This document shows, piece after piece, positions 42,239 through 50,885 of a stretch of DNA of 64,000 nucleotides. The first letter of the stretch is position 1; every line of letters begins with the position of its first letter. The DNA comes from an uncultured Pontibacter sp. (GTDB lineage Bacteria; Bacteroidota; Bacteroidia; Cytophagales; Hymenobacteraceae). Below the pieces are notes generated by a model. The model did no database searches. It was not told where the DNA came from and saw only the letters and a program-made list of their open reading frames with translations. Location of the stretch: assembly GCA_947499125.1 (NCBI GenBank), contig CANMMP010000002.1, forward strand, positions 434,001 through 498,000, given 5' to 3'. The position numbers and the translations under genes were made by a program.

Positions 42239-42288
42239 ATACAAGCTTGCAAAGTAAGGGGACAAGCTGTCAAGCAGCCTTACCTTTG
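42239..42288 (+). promoter_or_regulatory. motif element with -7 box (site 6 of 8)
   Basis: ATACAAGCTTGCAAA at 42239-42253, 27-nt spacer, -7 box TACCTTTG at 42281-42288, ATG 42337. It lies directly after the ADP-ribosylglycohydrolase stop and drives the UvrD-nuclease gene. Confidence 0.8.
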
Positions 42289-42336
42289 TAACACCTTTTT
42301 CTTTTACTCAACACTGTAACTAAAACTTAATCGTAT

Positions 42337-45300
42337 ATGCCCAACCAAACATTACAACTTAATTTCCAGAACGAATTAGCCAAGTTAAACCCTGCGCAGC
42401 GCCAAGCTGTGGAAACTACCGAAGGCCCCGTGTTGGTAGTAGCAGGACCGGGTACAGGTAAAACCCAGATCTTAGCTGCTCGAATCGGATACATTCTTAG
42501 CAAAGCAGAATTACAGGCTGGTCCGCACAATATACTTTGCCTGACTTATACTGATGCCGGAGTTACAGCTATGCGTGAGCGTTTGGTTAAGTTTATAGGT
42601 TCTGATGCGCATAAGGTGCATATCCATACGTTTCATTCGTTTTGCAACATGGTGATACAGGATAACCCGACCTATTTTGGTATGAGCGTACTGGATCCGG
42701 TATCGGAGCTTGAGCAAGTGGAGATCTTGAAAGAGATAATTGATGGGCTGGAAACAGATCATATTCTGAAGAAGCAGGGGATGCCTTACTACGAAGTGGA
42801 CCGTCTGAAAAAACTGTTCCCGATCATGAAGAAGGAGAACTGGGATGAGGCTTACATAAAAGCACAGGTGCAGGCTTATATAACTGATCTTCCAAATCGT
42901 GAAGGCTTTACATATAAGAGAGCTTACCAGGGGAATAAGGCTGGAGACCCGAATCAAAACAAAATCAATGCTGAGGTTGAAAAACTGCAACCCTTACTAG
43001 CGGCAGCCGCGCTGTATGAAACCTATCAGCAGAAAATGCAGGCCCGGGGTCGTTACGATTTTGATGATATGATCAACTGGGTGCTCAAAGCATTTCAGGG
43101 AAATGAGAACCTGCTGCGCCAGTATCAGGAACAGTTTTTATACTTCCTGGTAGATGAGTACCAGGATACCAACGGCTCACAAAACGAGTTGTTGAAGCTG
43201 ATGTTTCAGTATTGGGACGAACCAAATGTGTTCGCTGTAGGTGATGACGACCAGTCTATCTATAGGTTTCAGGGAGCTAATCTGAAAAACATACTTGATT
43301 TTGCTGAAGTGTGCGGTGAGGCTACCCAAACAGTTGTATTAACAGATAACTACCGCTCTTCTCAGAACATCCTGGACACAGCCCGACAGCTGATAGACCA
43401 TAACACGGAGCGCTTAACTAAAAAGCTACCAAACCTGAGTAAAGTGCTGACTGCCAGGAATGAGAACTGTGCAACACTTGAGCATAAACCTGAGTTGCGC
43501 GAATATGCAAATACGTTGCAGGAAAGTATTGGCCTGGCACAGGAAATTGAGAAGCTGGCACATGATGGTGTAGACCTAAGTAAAGTAGCTGTTTTATATC
43601 ACAACCATAAAGAAGCGGAGGATATTCTGCGGTATCTGCGGGCAAAGGATATACCTGTAAACCAGAAGAAACGTGTTGATATTCTGCAGGAGCCGCTCAT
43701 TAAAAAGCTGGTAACTATGCTGCGTTATATTGATGCCGAAACAAAAACGCCAGGTTCAGGTGAAGAACTTCTGTTTCAGATGCTGCACTTTGATTTTGTG
43801 CAGCTTCCGGCGAACACCATAGCTAAGCTGGCTGCTGAAAAAGCCATGCGCAACTATAAAGATAAAGCTGTGTCGTGGCGGGAGTTGCTGCTGCATGCTG
43901 ATAAACATGAGTGGAACCACCTGTTTGAGATTGAAGAAGCTATTGCCCAGCGCATGATTCGTTTTGGCGAACTGCTGGAGCGCTGGATAACTGCTGTGCA
44001 CAACACAACGCTGCCAGGGCTGGTAGAGCAGGTAATGACGGATAGTGGTATGGTGGTACATGTACTAAAACAGCCGGGTAATAGCTGGAATATTGAGTTG
44101 TTACAGACCTTCTTCAGCTTTGTGAAAGATGAGTGCCAGCGCCGTGCCGATATTTGCCTTCCAGACCTGATAAAGGCACTGGACACGATGCTAGAGAATA
44201 GCATTGCTATACCTGTTAATAAGGTTGTTTCTGGTCATAAAGGTGTAAACCTGGTAACTGCGCACTCATCAAAGGGGTTGGAGTTTGAATACGTATACCT
44301 GATGAACTGCTGCACCGATACCTGGAATAAAAAGAGGAACAGTAATAAACAATATACTATGCCAGATACGTTGGTGCAGTCTAATACGGGTGACGAGCTG
44401 GAAGAAGGAAGACGTTTGTTTTTTGTGGCCCTTACCAGAGCAAAGAAACACCTGATTGTGAGCTACCCAGCTGCAGATAATGCAGGTAAGGAGAAAACAC
44501 CGAGCTGCTATGTTTCTGAATTAAAAGCAAGCAACCTGGTAGACTTTAAGAAAATGACCTTAAGTGAAGGCGACTTGGTAGAGTATAACTTGGCGATTCA
44601 TAACAATGAGCGAGAAAAGCCGGAAATTGAATTGCTGGATAAAGATGTACTGGATTTGTTGTTGCAGAACTATAGTTTGAGTGCCACGCACCTGAACAGC
44701 TATCTGCGCTGCCCGATCAGTTTCTATTACGAGAACCTATTACGCGTACCTTCTGCTAAAAACGAGACAGCATGTTTTGGTACAGCTGTGCACTATGCCC
44801 TACAGCGTCAGTTTGAACGCATCAGAGAAGGCGCACAGCCTGATAAAACGGTGCTTGTTAATGACTTTGAGCGAAGCATGAAGCGCCAGCGCGCTTACTT
44901 TACGCCGGAAGCCTATACCCGAAGGCTGGATTTTGGCAAGTCGTGTTTGGAGCAGTATTTTGATCATTACAATAGTACCTGGTCTGCAAATGCGCTTCCA
45001 GAAAAGAACCTGCGCAACATTATGTTTGGTGAAGTGCCGCTTAATGGTAAACTAGATGTGCTGGTGCCAAACAGTAGCGCCTATGATGTAGTTGACTATA
45101 AAACAGGCAAGCCTGAAAACAGGAAGAACAAGCTAAAAGCCCCTACAGATTTTGATAACCCGGATGCAAAGTTTGAAGCACGCTTCGGTGGTGATTACTG
45201 GCGTCAGGCAGTATTCTATAAAGTCCTCTTGGATCATGAGAAGCCTAAGACATTCCAGCTGAATTCTATTTTCTTTGACTTTGTGCAACCAGATAAAGAC

Positions 45301-45501
45301 GGTGGTTTTGTGAAAGAAAAAGTGGTGATTACACCGGAAGAAGAGGAATTGGTAAAAGGGTTAATTACACAAACCTACACCAGTATCCTGAACCATGAGT
45401 TCTCGGAAGGTTGTGGAGAGCCCGAATGTAAGTGGTGCAACTTTACAAAAGAGCACCAGCAGGTAGGCGAGAACGATACAGAATTGCTTGTAGGAGCTTA
45501 G
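42337..45501 (+). CDS. UvrD-type helicase fused to a RecB-family nuclease with iron-sulphur-like cysteines
   Basis: 1054 residues. Helicase: LNPAQRQAVE (Q motif), AGPGTGKTQILAARI, LVDEYQDTN, VGDDDQSIYRFQGA, TAHSSKGLEFEYVYLMN and FFVALTRAKKHLIVS, a complete SF1A set with 3'-5' polarity expected. C-terminal nuclease: LNSYLRCPISFYY, FGTAVHYALQ, KLDVLV, YDVVDYKTG, WRQAVFYKVLL, and a final CGEPECKWC; one upstream and three downstream Cys match the AddB/Cas4 iron staple. DNA end processing in repair or defence. Single gene under motif site 6 with a bidirectional terminator. Confidence 0.92.
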   Translation: MPNQTLQLNFQNELAKLNPAQRQAVETTEGPVLVVAGPGTGKTQILAARIGYILSKAELQAGPHNILCLTYTDAGVTAMRERLVKFIGSDAHKVHIHTFHSFCNMVIQDNPTYFGMSVLDPVSELEQVEILKEIIDGLETDHILKKQGMPYYEVDRLKKLFPIMKKENWDEAYIKAQVQAYITDLPNREGFTYKRAYQGNKAGDPNQNKINAEVEKLQPLLAAAALYETYQQKMQARGRYDFDDMINWVLKAFQGNENLLRQYQEQFLYFLVDEYQDTNGSQNELLKLMFQYWDEPNVFAVGDDDQSIYRFQGANLKNILDFAEVCGEATQTVVLTDNYRSSQNILDTARQLIDHNTERLTKKLPNLSKVLTARNENCATLEHKPELREYANTLQESIGLAQEIEKLAHDGVDLSKVAVLYHNHKEAEDILRYLRAKDIPVNQKKRVDILQEPLIKKLVTMLRYIDAETKTPGSGEELLFQMLHFDFVQLPANTIAKLAAEKAMRNYKDKAVSWRELLLHADKHEWNHLFEIEEAIAQRMIRFGELLERWITAVHNTTLPGLVEQVMTDSGMVVHVLKQPGNSWNIELLQTFFSFVKDECQRRADICLPDLIKALDTMLENSIAIPVNKVVSGHKGVNLVTAHSSKGLEFEYVYLMNCCTDTWNKKRNSNKQYTMPDTLVQSNTGDELEEGRRLFFVALTRAKKHLIVSYPAADNAGKEKTPSCYVSELKASNLVDFKKMTLSEGDLVEYNLAIHNNEREKPEIELLDKDVLDLLLQNYSLSATHLNSYLRCPISFYYENLLRVPSAKNETACFGTAVHYALQRQFERIREGAQPDKTVLVNDFERSMKRQRAYFTPEAYTRRLDFGKSCLEQYFDHYNSTWSANALPEKNLRNIMFGEVPLNGKLDVLVPNSSAYDVVDYKTGKPENRKNKLKAPTDFDNPDAKFEARFGGDYWRQAVFYKVLLDHEKPKTFQLNSIFFDFVQPDKDGGFVKEKVVITPEEEELVKGLITQTYTSILNHEFSEGCGEPECKWCNFTKEHQQVGENDTELLVGA

Positions 45502-45503
45502 TA

Positions 45504-45539
45504 ACTAAAAAGGGCCGGAATTATCTGGCCCTTTTTAGT
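45504..45539. terminator. bidirectional terminator
   Basis: ACTAAAAAGGGCC and GGCCCTTTTTAGT form a perfect 13-bp stem with a 10-base loop and A/T runs on both sides. It separates the UvrD-nuclease gene from the convergent kinase gene. Confidence 0.92.
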
Positions 45540-45554
45540 TGTATTTCTATGTAG

Positions 45555-47885
45555 TTAATCAAGACGCATTCCTCGAATTATATATTTAGTAACACTATTA
45601 GGCTCAATCTCAATGGCTTTTGAATAATCTGCTAAAGTACCTAAATGATTGCCTAGTTTATTTTTTGCGGTTCCCCTTCTAATATAATAGTCTGCATTAT
45701 TTGGATACAGTTCAATGGCTTTAGTGTAATCCTCAATGGCACCCTTATAATCTTCTAGCATTTCCTTTGCTTTTGCTCTGTACTCATAGTGATAAGAACT
45801 CTCTGGATACAGTTCAATGGCTTGGGTGTAATCCTCAACGGCGCCTTTGTAATCTTTTAATTCTAACTTGGCTTCTGCTCTTATATCGTAAACTTCAAAA
45901 TCATCTGGGGCTAGCTCAATAGCTTTGGTGTAATCTTCAATGGCACCATTGTAATCTCCTAGCTTTTGCTTTGCTTGTGCTCTACTAAAGAAGCAATATT
46001 CATAATTCGGATCCAGTTCAATGGCTTTGGTGCAATCTTCAATGACACCCTTATAGTCCTCTAATGCATACTTTGCTTTTGCTCTGCTTTTATAGAAACT
46101 AGTATCATTTGGATCCAGTTCAATGGCTTTGGTACAATCCTCAATAGCCCCTTTCAAGTCATTAATGTAAAACTTTGCTTCAGCCCTGCTTTTATAGGAA
46201 TTAGCATCATTCGGATCCAGTTTAATGACCATGTTATAATCTTCAATAGCACCCTTGCAGTCTCTAATGTAGTACTTTGCTTCAGCCCTCTGAAAATAAG
46301 TGTCTGGAAATTTAAACTGACGTAGTTCTATGACTTTAGTGTAATCTTCAATAGCACCCTTACAGTCTTTTATTGCGAACTTTGCTTTTGCTCTGTAGTA
46401 ATAATGATCATTGTTAAACTTATCATCCGGTTGCAGATCTATGACCTTTGTGTAATCCTCAATGGCACCCTTGTAATCCTCTAGCTTTTCCTTTGCTTTT
46501 GCTCTGTTTTTGTAATAAAGTGCATTGTTAGGACCCAGCTCAATGGCTTTGCTGTAGTCTTCAATAGCCTCTACATACTCTTCTAATTTTACCTTTGCAT
46601 TCGCTTTGTTATTATAGAAACGTGCATCATTTGGTGTAATTTCAAGGGCTTTGTTATAATCATCAATGGCACCCTTGTAGTCTCTTAATATCTTCTTTGC
46701 TGTTGCGCGACCAAAATAGTATATGTACTCATCTGTATTCAGTTCAATGGCATTAGTGTAATCATCAATTGCACTTTTGTAGTCCTCTAACATTACTTTT
46801 GCCTGTGCTCTATAAAAGAACAACTCTGCTCTATTAGATGAAATTTCAATAGCATTAGAGTATTGTATTATAGCTTCTTCATAATCCCCTGAATCCCATT
46901 TTACGAGGCCTTTCTGAAAATAAAATTCATCATCATAGGTTAAAGCTAAGATGGGCGTATCTTCAAGTAATGTATCCAGATATTTATAAAATGGTTTTAA
47001 TTGATTAATATCACTAATCTGCAAATAAGCCTCCATTATATTAACAAGCTCTTCTAAGAAAGGAGAGAGTGTTATCAAATCTTTCCTGATTTCAGAGGAT
47101 TTAAAGGCAGTTAGATTAGTAAAGTGCTGCTGCTCTATTAGAAGGACATCATCATTGGTACTGTCAATGTATTTTTCTCTCAGTAGAGGGTTTTCCGCCA
47201 GGGCATATAATGTAAGGTAAATAACCAGTTCCGAAAAGTAATCTGCCTTTTCAGTTGAAAAGTTGTTCGAAAACCTTTTAGGGTGTTGATACTCCCTTTT
47301 GCCATGAATAACCTCTGGCATACCCTTTAGGTCTGGTACATGCACAGAATCGTAATCTACAAGCTTTATAGCTCCACTTGATTCAATAATAATATTATCA
47401 TGGTGGAGGTCTCCATGAGAAATGCTATTCTTGTGCAGATCCTGGAACAAAGTGAGGAAAGCTTCTGCTAAACGTTTTAACTCTGAACTGTTATTGAGGT
47501 TATCTTCAATATAAACTCTTAGGTTTTTACCTTCCACCCAGCCCATACAAGTAGTATCTAAGCGTTGCCCTTTTACCTTTAAGCCACCCTCAACAAACAC
47601 AGATTCTACAAAGTATGGAAGGTTCTTATTCTTTAAGTAGTTTATTATGCATTGATGCCGGTCTTTTATTCCATCTATTTTGTTATGCCAAACCCTAAAG
47701 GCTCTTTTGTCTCCACCCTTAATCATTTTGAAAACTATGCCATAACTCCCTGGTGATGCCCAAGGAAATCGCATTATACCTCTTGTTTTTTGTTCTGCCT
47801 CATATCCGGCTAAGGCTTTATCCTGAATGTTTTCAGCCTTAAGCGCATTGATTATATCTTTTGGCAATGGTAAAAGTTGGCTCAT
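45555..47885 (-). CDS. Ser/Thr-kinase-like protein with long TPR array (TerY-P triad kinase)
   Basis: 776 residues. The kinase domain (about 30-250) has a Gly loop (PGSYGIVFK), HGDLHHDNIII (catalytic Asp, Asn) and LVDYDS (a DFG variant, DYD). The usual beta-3 Lys appears as RAFRVW, so ATP anchoring may differ. From about residue 315 to the end run a dozen or so 34-residue TPRs with the repeated pattern DYKGAIEDYTKAIEL; the DNA is repetitive too (~102-bp period). Expected to phosphorylate client proteins docked on the TPRs. Last gene of the vWA-PP2C-kinase set on the minus strand. Confidence 0.88.
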   Translation of the reverse strand: MSQLLPLPKDIINALKAENIQDKALAGYEAEQKTRGIMRFPWASPGSYGIVFKMIKGGDKRAFRVWHNKIDGIKDRHQCIINYLKNKNLPYFVESVFVEGGLKVKGQRLDTTCMGWVEGKNLRVYIEDNLNNSSELKRLAEAFLTLFQDLHKNSISHGDLHHDNIIIESSGAIKLVDYDSVHVPDLKGMPEVIHGKREYQHPKRFSNNFSTEKADYFSELVIYLTLYALAENPLLREKYIDSTNDDVLLIEQQHFTNLTAFKSSEIRKDLITLSPFLEELVNIMEAYLQISDINQLKPFYKYLDTLLEDTPILALTYDDEFYFQKGLVKWDSGDYEEAIIQYSNAIEISSNRAELFFYRAQAKVMLEDYKSAIDDYTNAIELNTDEYIYYFGRATAKKILRDYKGAIDDYNKALEITPNDARFYNNKANAKVKLEEYVEAIEDYSKAIELGPNNALYYKNRAKAKEKLEDYKGAIEDYTKVIDLQPDDKFNNDHYYYRAKAKFAIKDCKGAIEDYTKVIELRQFKFPDTYFQRAEAKYYIRDCKGAIEDYNMVIKLDPNDANSYKSRAEAKFYINDLKGAIEDCTKAIELDPNDTSFYKSRAKAKYALEDYKGVIEDCTKAIELDPNYEYCFFSRAQAKQKLGDYNGAIEDYTKAIELAPDDFEVYDIRAEAKLELKDYKGAVEDYTQAIELYPESSYHYEYRAKAKEMLEDYKGAIEDYTKAIELYPNNADYYIRRGTAKNKLGNHLGTLADYSKAIEIEPNSVTKYIIRGMRLD

Positions 47886-47930
47886 ATAAAAGTTAAGGTA
47901 ATAAAGGCTATATCTAAAAAATGGAAAAAG

Positions 47931-48845
47931 TTAAAACTTCATTTTCTTTATTGTGTCTTCTATTGAAAGTGAAGTAGTTGACTGCTTGTTATGGGATTTT
48001 TTCTGCGTTTTTTGCTTCTTAGGCTCAGTTGTTTGACTTAAGTCAGTGATATTTGTTTCTATGTAATTAAACTTCTCCTTACCATCATCTAACAATTCTA
48101 TTATCACTAAACTATAGTCGTCATTATTGATATTTTTTCTGGCTCTAAGTTTTGTTATTTCTTTCACAAATATTTCTTGAGAAGTCCATTTTTTTAATTG
48201 CTTTAAAGCCTTTGTATCATTACTTATAAACCATTCCGCCAAAGCATCTGTCATCAGTAGAAAGGTGCCAGGATTAAGCGTATTTCTGAGTGAACTACAG
48301 TAAACGCCTTGAGGCTCTTTGCTTATACTATCTAAGTATTTTGGAAAGTCATTAAATATAAATCCATCTTTTAGAGGTAGACTATCATAATGGAATAACT
48401 CCTTTTTATTTTCTCCCGATTGGTCAGCAGTACTTGGTATATAAAATAAAAAAGTGTCTCCTAAGGCTATTGCATCCCAATAGGGAGTTCTGTCTTCATA
48501 ATAAAAGTGGAGTCCAGCAAATGTAGCAGCAGCAGATCTCCGTCCTTTCTGAAATTTTTTAACAAACCATTTCTGGCCATCTTTATTTGCTAATTTGTCT
48601 ACTTCTTCTGCCCATTGGTGCTGTATTTTATGCAATGAAAGTGGCTGGTTAGTGTTTATGTGACCTGCCTGCGTTGTAAATTCATCAACAAGTAACTCAG
48701 CCCAAATACCGGATAGGAATGAGCTTGAAACACCATCAGATATAGCAAATCTATTTGTTTTAAAATTTGCTTTGTACCTATCATTACAATCGTTATAGCT
48801 TTCTTTCGCTTTATGGTATATAAATCCTCTTACCTTAATCTCCAT
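47931..48845 (-). CDS. PP2C-type Ser/Thr phosphatase (TerY-P triad phosphatase)
   Basis: 304 residues. PP2C signatures: RFAISDGVSSS (metal Asp-Gly), AIALGDTFLFYI (GD strand), LLMTDALAEWF (Asp-Ala instead of Asp-Gly) and NNDDYSLVIIEL (last metal Asp). The Lys-rich tail (KKQKTQKKSHNK) after residue 270 is probably disordered. The acidic metal residues are present, so removal of phosphate from proteins phosphorylated by the adjacent kinase is plausible. It lies 45 bp upstream of the kinase gene and 64 bp after the vWA gene on the minus strand. Confidence 0.88.
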   Translation of the reverse strand: MEIKVRGFIYHKAKESYNDCNDRYKANFKTNRFAISDGVSSSFLSGIWAELLVDEFTTQAGHINTNQPLSLHKIQHQWAEEVDKLANKDGQKWFVKKFQKGRRSAAATFAGLHFYYEDRTPYWDAIALGDTFLFYIPSTADQSGENKKELFHYDSLPLKDGFIFNDFPKYLDSISKEPQGVYCSSLRNTLNPGTFLLMTDALAEWFISNDTKALKQLKKWTSQEIFVKEITKLRARKNINNDDYSLVIIELLDDGKEKFNYIETNITDLSQTTEPKKQKTQKKSHNKQSTTSLSIEDTIKKMKF

Positions 48846-48909
48846 AAGTAAATTTTGTAAATATAAACTGTAGGTTACCAGAGCTCTGCAGTATTGACTA
48901 ACACTGATT

Positions 48910-49767
48910 TTACCTCGATGAACCGAATTTTATAAATCTTATAAGGTTATCTGGTGAGGCATTAGCAATAAACCCTTTGGCATGAGTTCTTAACTTAAAG
49001 CCAAATTGTTCAGCAATAGGGAAATAAACATTTGGGACGCTGCTAGAAGTCTGGTATAGGATCTGTGCCATTTCATTTTCGTGTAGTTCCTCTTTATTAA
49101 CTGGAAACAAAATTTGGCCAGAGTCTTTTTCAATATGAACATTGAAGATTAAGGGTGAGCCATCCGAAGATTTAAGGCGCATAATCTCTTTAGAAACATT
49201 TATAGTTCTTTCAATTTCTGCTTTTTTTGAGTTGGGTCCAGAAAAAGGAACTCCATCGGTTACATTGATAATTACAGGTGCCGGGCTGTCTTGCCTCTTT
49301 TCAATCCATGCTTCAATCAACTGTTTTGCAAAGAGAAGTGCGTCTGCAATAGGTGTATTTCCCCGAGCAACAGGTTCTATAAAAACTGGTATTTCAGACG
49401 TTACACTCTCGGTCTTTCCTTGTTCATTTACGAACCACTCTGTATGATTTTCGAAGCTAGTAGGAATATCGGCATATTCACTTATAAATCCAGAATGAAT
49501 ATTGGCAACTGAGTTGCCGCCTTCTCCACCGTATCCAATAACAGAAATAAAGACTCTGTCTTTGATAGTATCTCCAGGTGTGTTCGAAATAAGTAAGTTT
49601 TCTATTGAACTATTGATTGCTCTCGCAGAGAATTTAGCTCTAGATTCATCATATGAAAATTTCTTTTTCATAGATCGAGACTGGTCTATCAGAAAGATTA
49701 TATAGCCAGGTGTGGCAGTACTCCACTGAGTTGTATACTCAGTATTTGCAGTATTCATATTTGGCAT
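48910..49767 (-). CDS. vWA domain protein, TerY-like (triad member)
   Basis: 285 residues. MIDAS motif DQSRSMKKK (DxSxS) at about residue 28, a Thr near GNTPIADALLFAK and INVTDGVPFSG. The fold covers residues about 20-210; the remainder is helical with LYQTSSSVPNVYFP. Known from Ter stress-response genomics: vWA (TerY), PP2C and kinase genes side by side form the TerY-P triad, thought to build a phosphorylation-controlled complex. TerD/TerC genes are not in this window. First gene of the triad. Confidence 0.88.
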   Translation of the reverse strand: MPNMNTANTEYTTQWSTATPGYIIFLIDQSRSMKKKFSYDESRAKFSARAINSSIENLLISNTPGDTIKDRVFISVIGYGGEGGNSVANIHSGFISEYADIPTSFENHTEWFVNEQGKTESVTSEIPVFIEPVARGNTPIADALLFAKQLIEAWIEKRQDSPAPVIINVTDGVPFSGPNSKKAEIERTINVSKEIMRLKSSDGSPLIFNVHIEKDSGQILFPVNKEELHENEMAQILYQTSSSVPNVYFPIAEQFGFKLRTHAKGFIANASPDNLIRFIKFGSSR

Positions 49768-49872
49768 TCTTAAGACTTAATATAATATTATAATCAAGAT
49801 ATTGTATTGTTAATATATTATTAAATTTTTGATAATGTCATCATTTTGGATGTTGTTTTAAACTTATAGCTT

Positions 49873-49909
49873 AAACCTCACAGCAGGCAATAATTCTGCT
49901 GCGAGGTTT
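49873..49909 (-). terminator. terminator after the ART-like gene
   Basis: AAACCTC(A)CAGCAG and CTGCTG(C)GAGGTTT pair into a 13-bp stem, just past the stop of the 49915 gene. Confidence 0.8.
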
Positions 49910-49914
49910 ATATT

Positions 49915-50421
49915 TCACCTTACACAAGGCAACACATACCTTGGTCGACGGGGCAGCACTGTTACCAGGCCGTTCCAGATGTAGGTAGAGGCAACACCGT
50001 TGCTATACCTGACGCGTCGCTCAGCAGGTTCCTGGCGCACCAGACGTATAGCTTCACGCGGAATGTCATCCAGCGTGAAGATGTGCTTGCCGTCTTTGAA
50101 CAGGCCCGGGTCTGAGTACCAGGTTTGATTAGGGCAAAGGCGTGTATCAATTTCCCAGATGTCGTAGAGCCAGTCCAACATGTTGGGGTCCTCGTAGTCC
50201 CACATTTCTTCAAAGAATGGCCACCACAGAAAATTATCTAGTGCGTGCAAATTGTTGGCAAACACAGCTGCCGGGTAGTTAAACTTGGGGCCGAAGCGAA
50301 TGTCGTTGCGGGCGAGAATGCCGAGGCGGTCTATGGAGTCGCGGTTCTCGGAAGGGGAGATGTGGTACACGTAGCGGATTGGCTCTACAGCCGGCGAGTT
50401 AAGATAGTTTTCTCTGCACAT
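49915..50421 (-). CDS. ADP-ribosyltransferase-fold protein (DarT/Tpt1-like N-terminus)
   Basis: 168 residues. VYHISPSENRDSIDRLGILAR is the typical opening of ART-fold proteins (H...N..SI...GI), where the His helps bind NAD. A middle region with VFANNLHALDNFLWWPFF replaces the usual second strand. A clear catalytic Glu cannot be placed with confidence (candidates near DDIPREAIRL). No signal peptide. Could modify a nucleic acid or protein, or only bind NAD. Single gene in GC-richer DNA between two AT-rich modules. Confidence 0.55.
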   Translation of the reverse strand: MCRENYLNSPAVEPIRYVYHISPSENRDSIDRLGILARNDIRFGPKFNYPAAVFANNLHALDNFLWWPFFEEMWDYEDPNMLDWLYDIWEIDTRLCPNQTWYSDPGLFKDGKHIFTLDDIPREAIRLVRQEPAERRVRYSNGVASTYIWNGLVTVLPRRPRYVLPCVR

Positions 50422-50885
50422 AACAAAAGTTTAAGATTTTGAACATTGCACTCCTGTTATAGCAGTTTAGGCTGCTTTTCAGGTAATGGATAAATAGTTT
50501 AAAATCTGGTGTGCAGAGCTGTTGGCCCAGTTTTGTTATGTTGTCATTAACTTTTAGATCTCGTTATGTAAATGCTAATTTAGTGATTTTTCTTCAAAAT
50601 ATTACTATATACATCTCTTCTTATTCATCATATTTTATTCCATAAAACAAGCTGCTCAATTCATTGACTATAGACAATAAAAGTACGAATCATGCTTGCA
50701 TTTTCTTTATTATTTACACTGAAAAATACCTTTTCCCATTACTTAAGATTGATAAAGTATTTTACTTAAATTTGGCTACTCCTATATAATGAGAATTATA
50801 AACATTATATCATACTCATAGCGCTTAATAAGAAGGTGAAGAAAAAAAGTAGGGGTAATATTACTAATTAACGAGGCAACACAAC
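50422..50885 (+). promoter_or_regulatory. AT-rich intergenic region with R-M promoter
   Basis: 464 bp without a supported gene. TAAATTTG at 50767-50774 is a perfect -7 box and would give a ~100-nt leader for the methyltransferase gene at 50886. The composition changes here from the GC-richer ART-like gene to the AT-rich restriction module. Confidence 0.5.
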
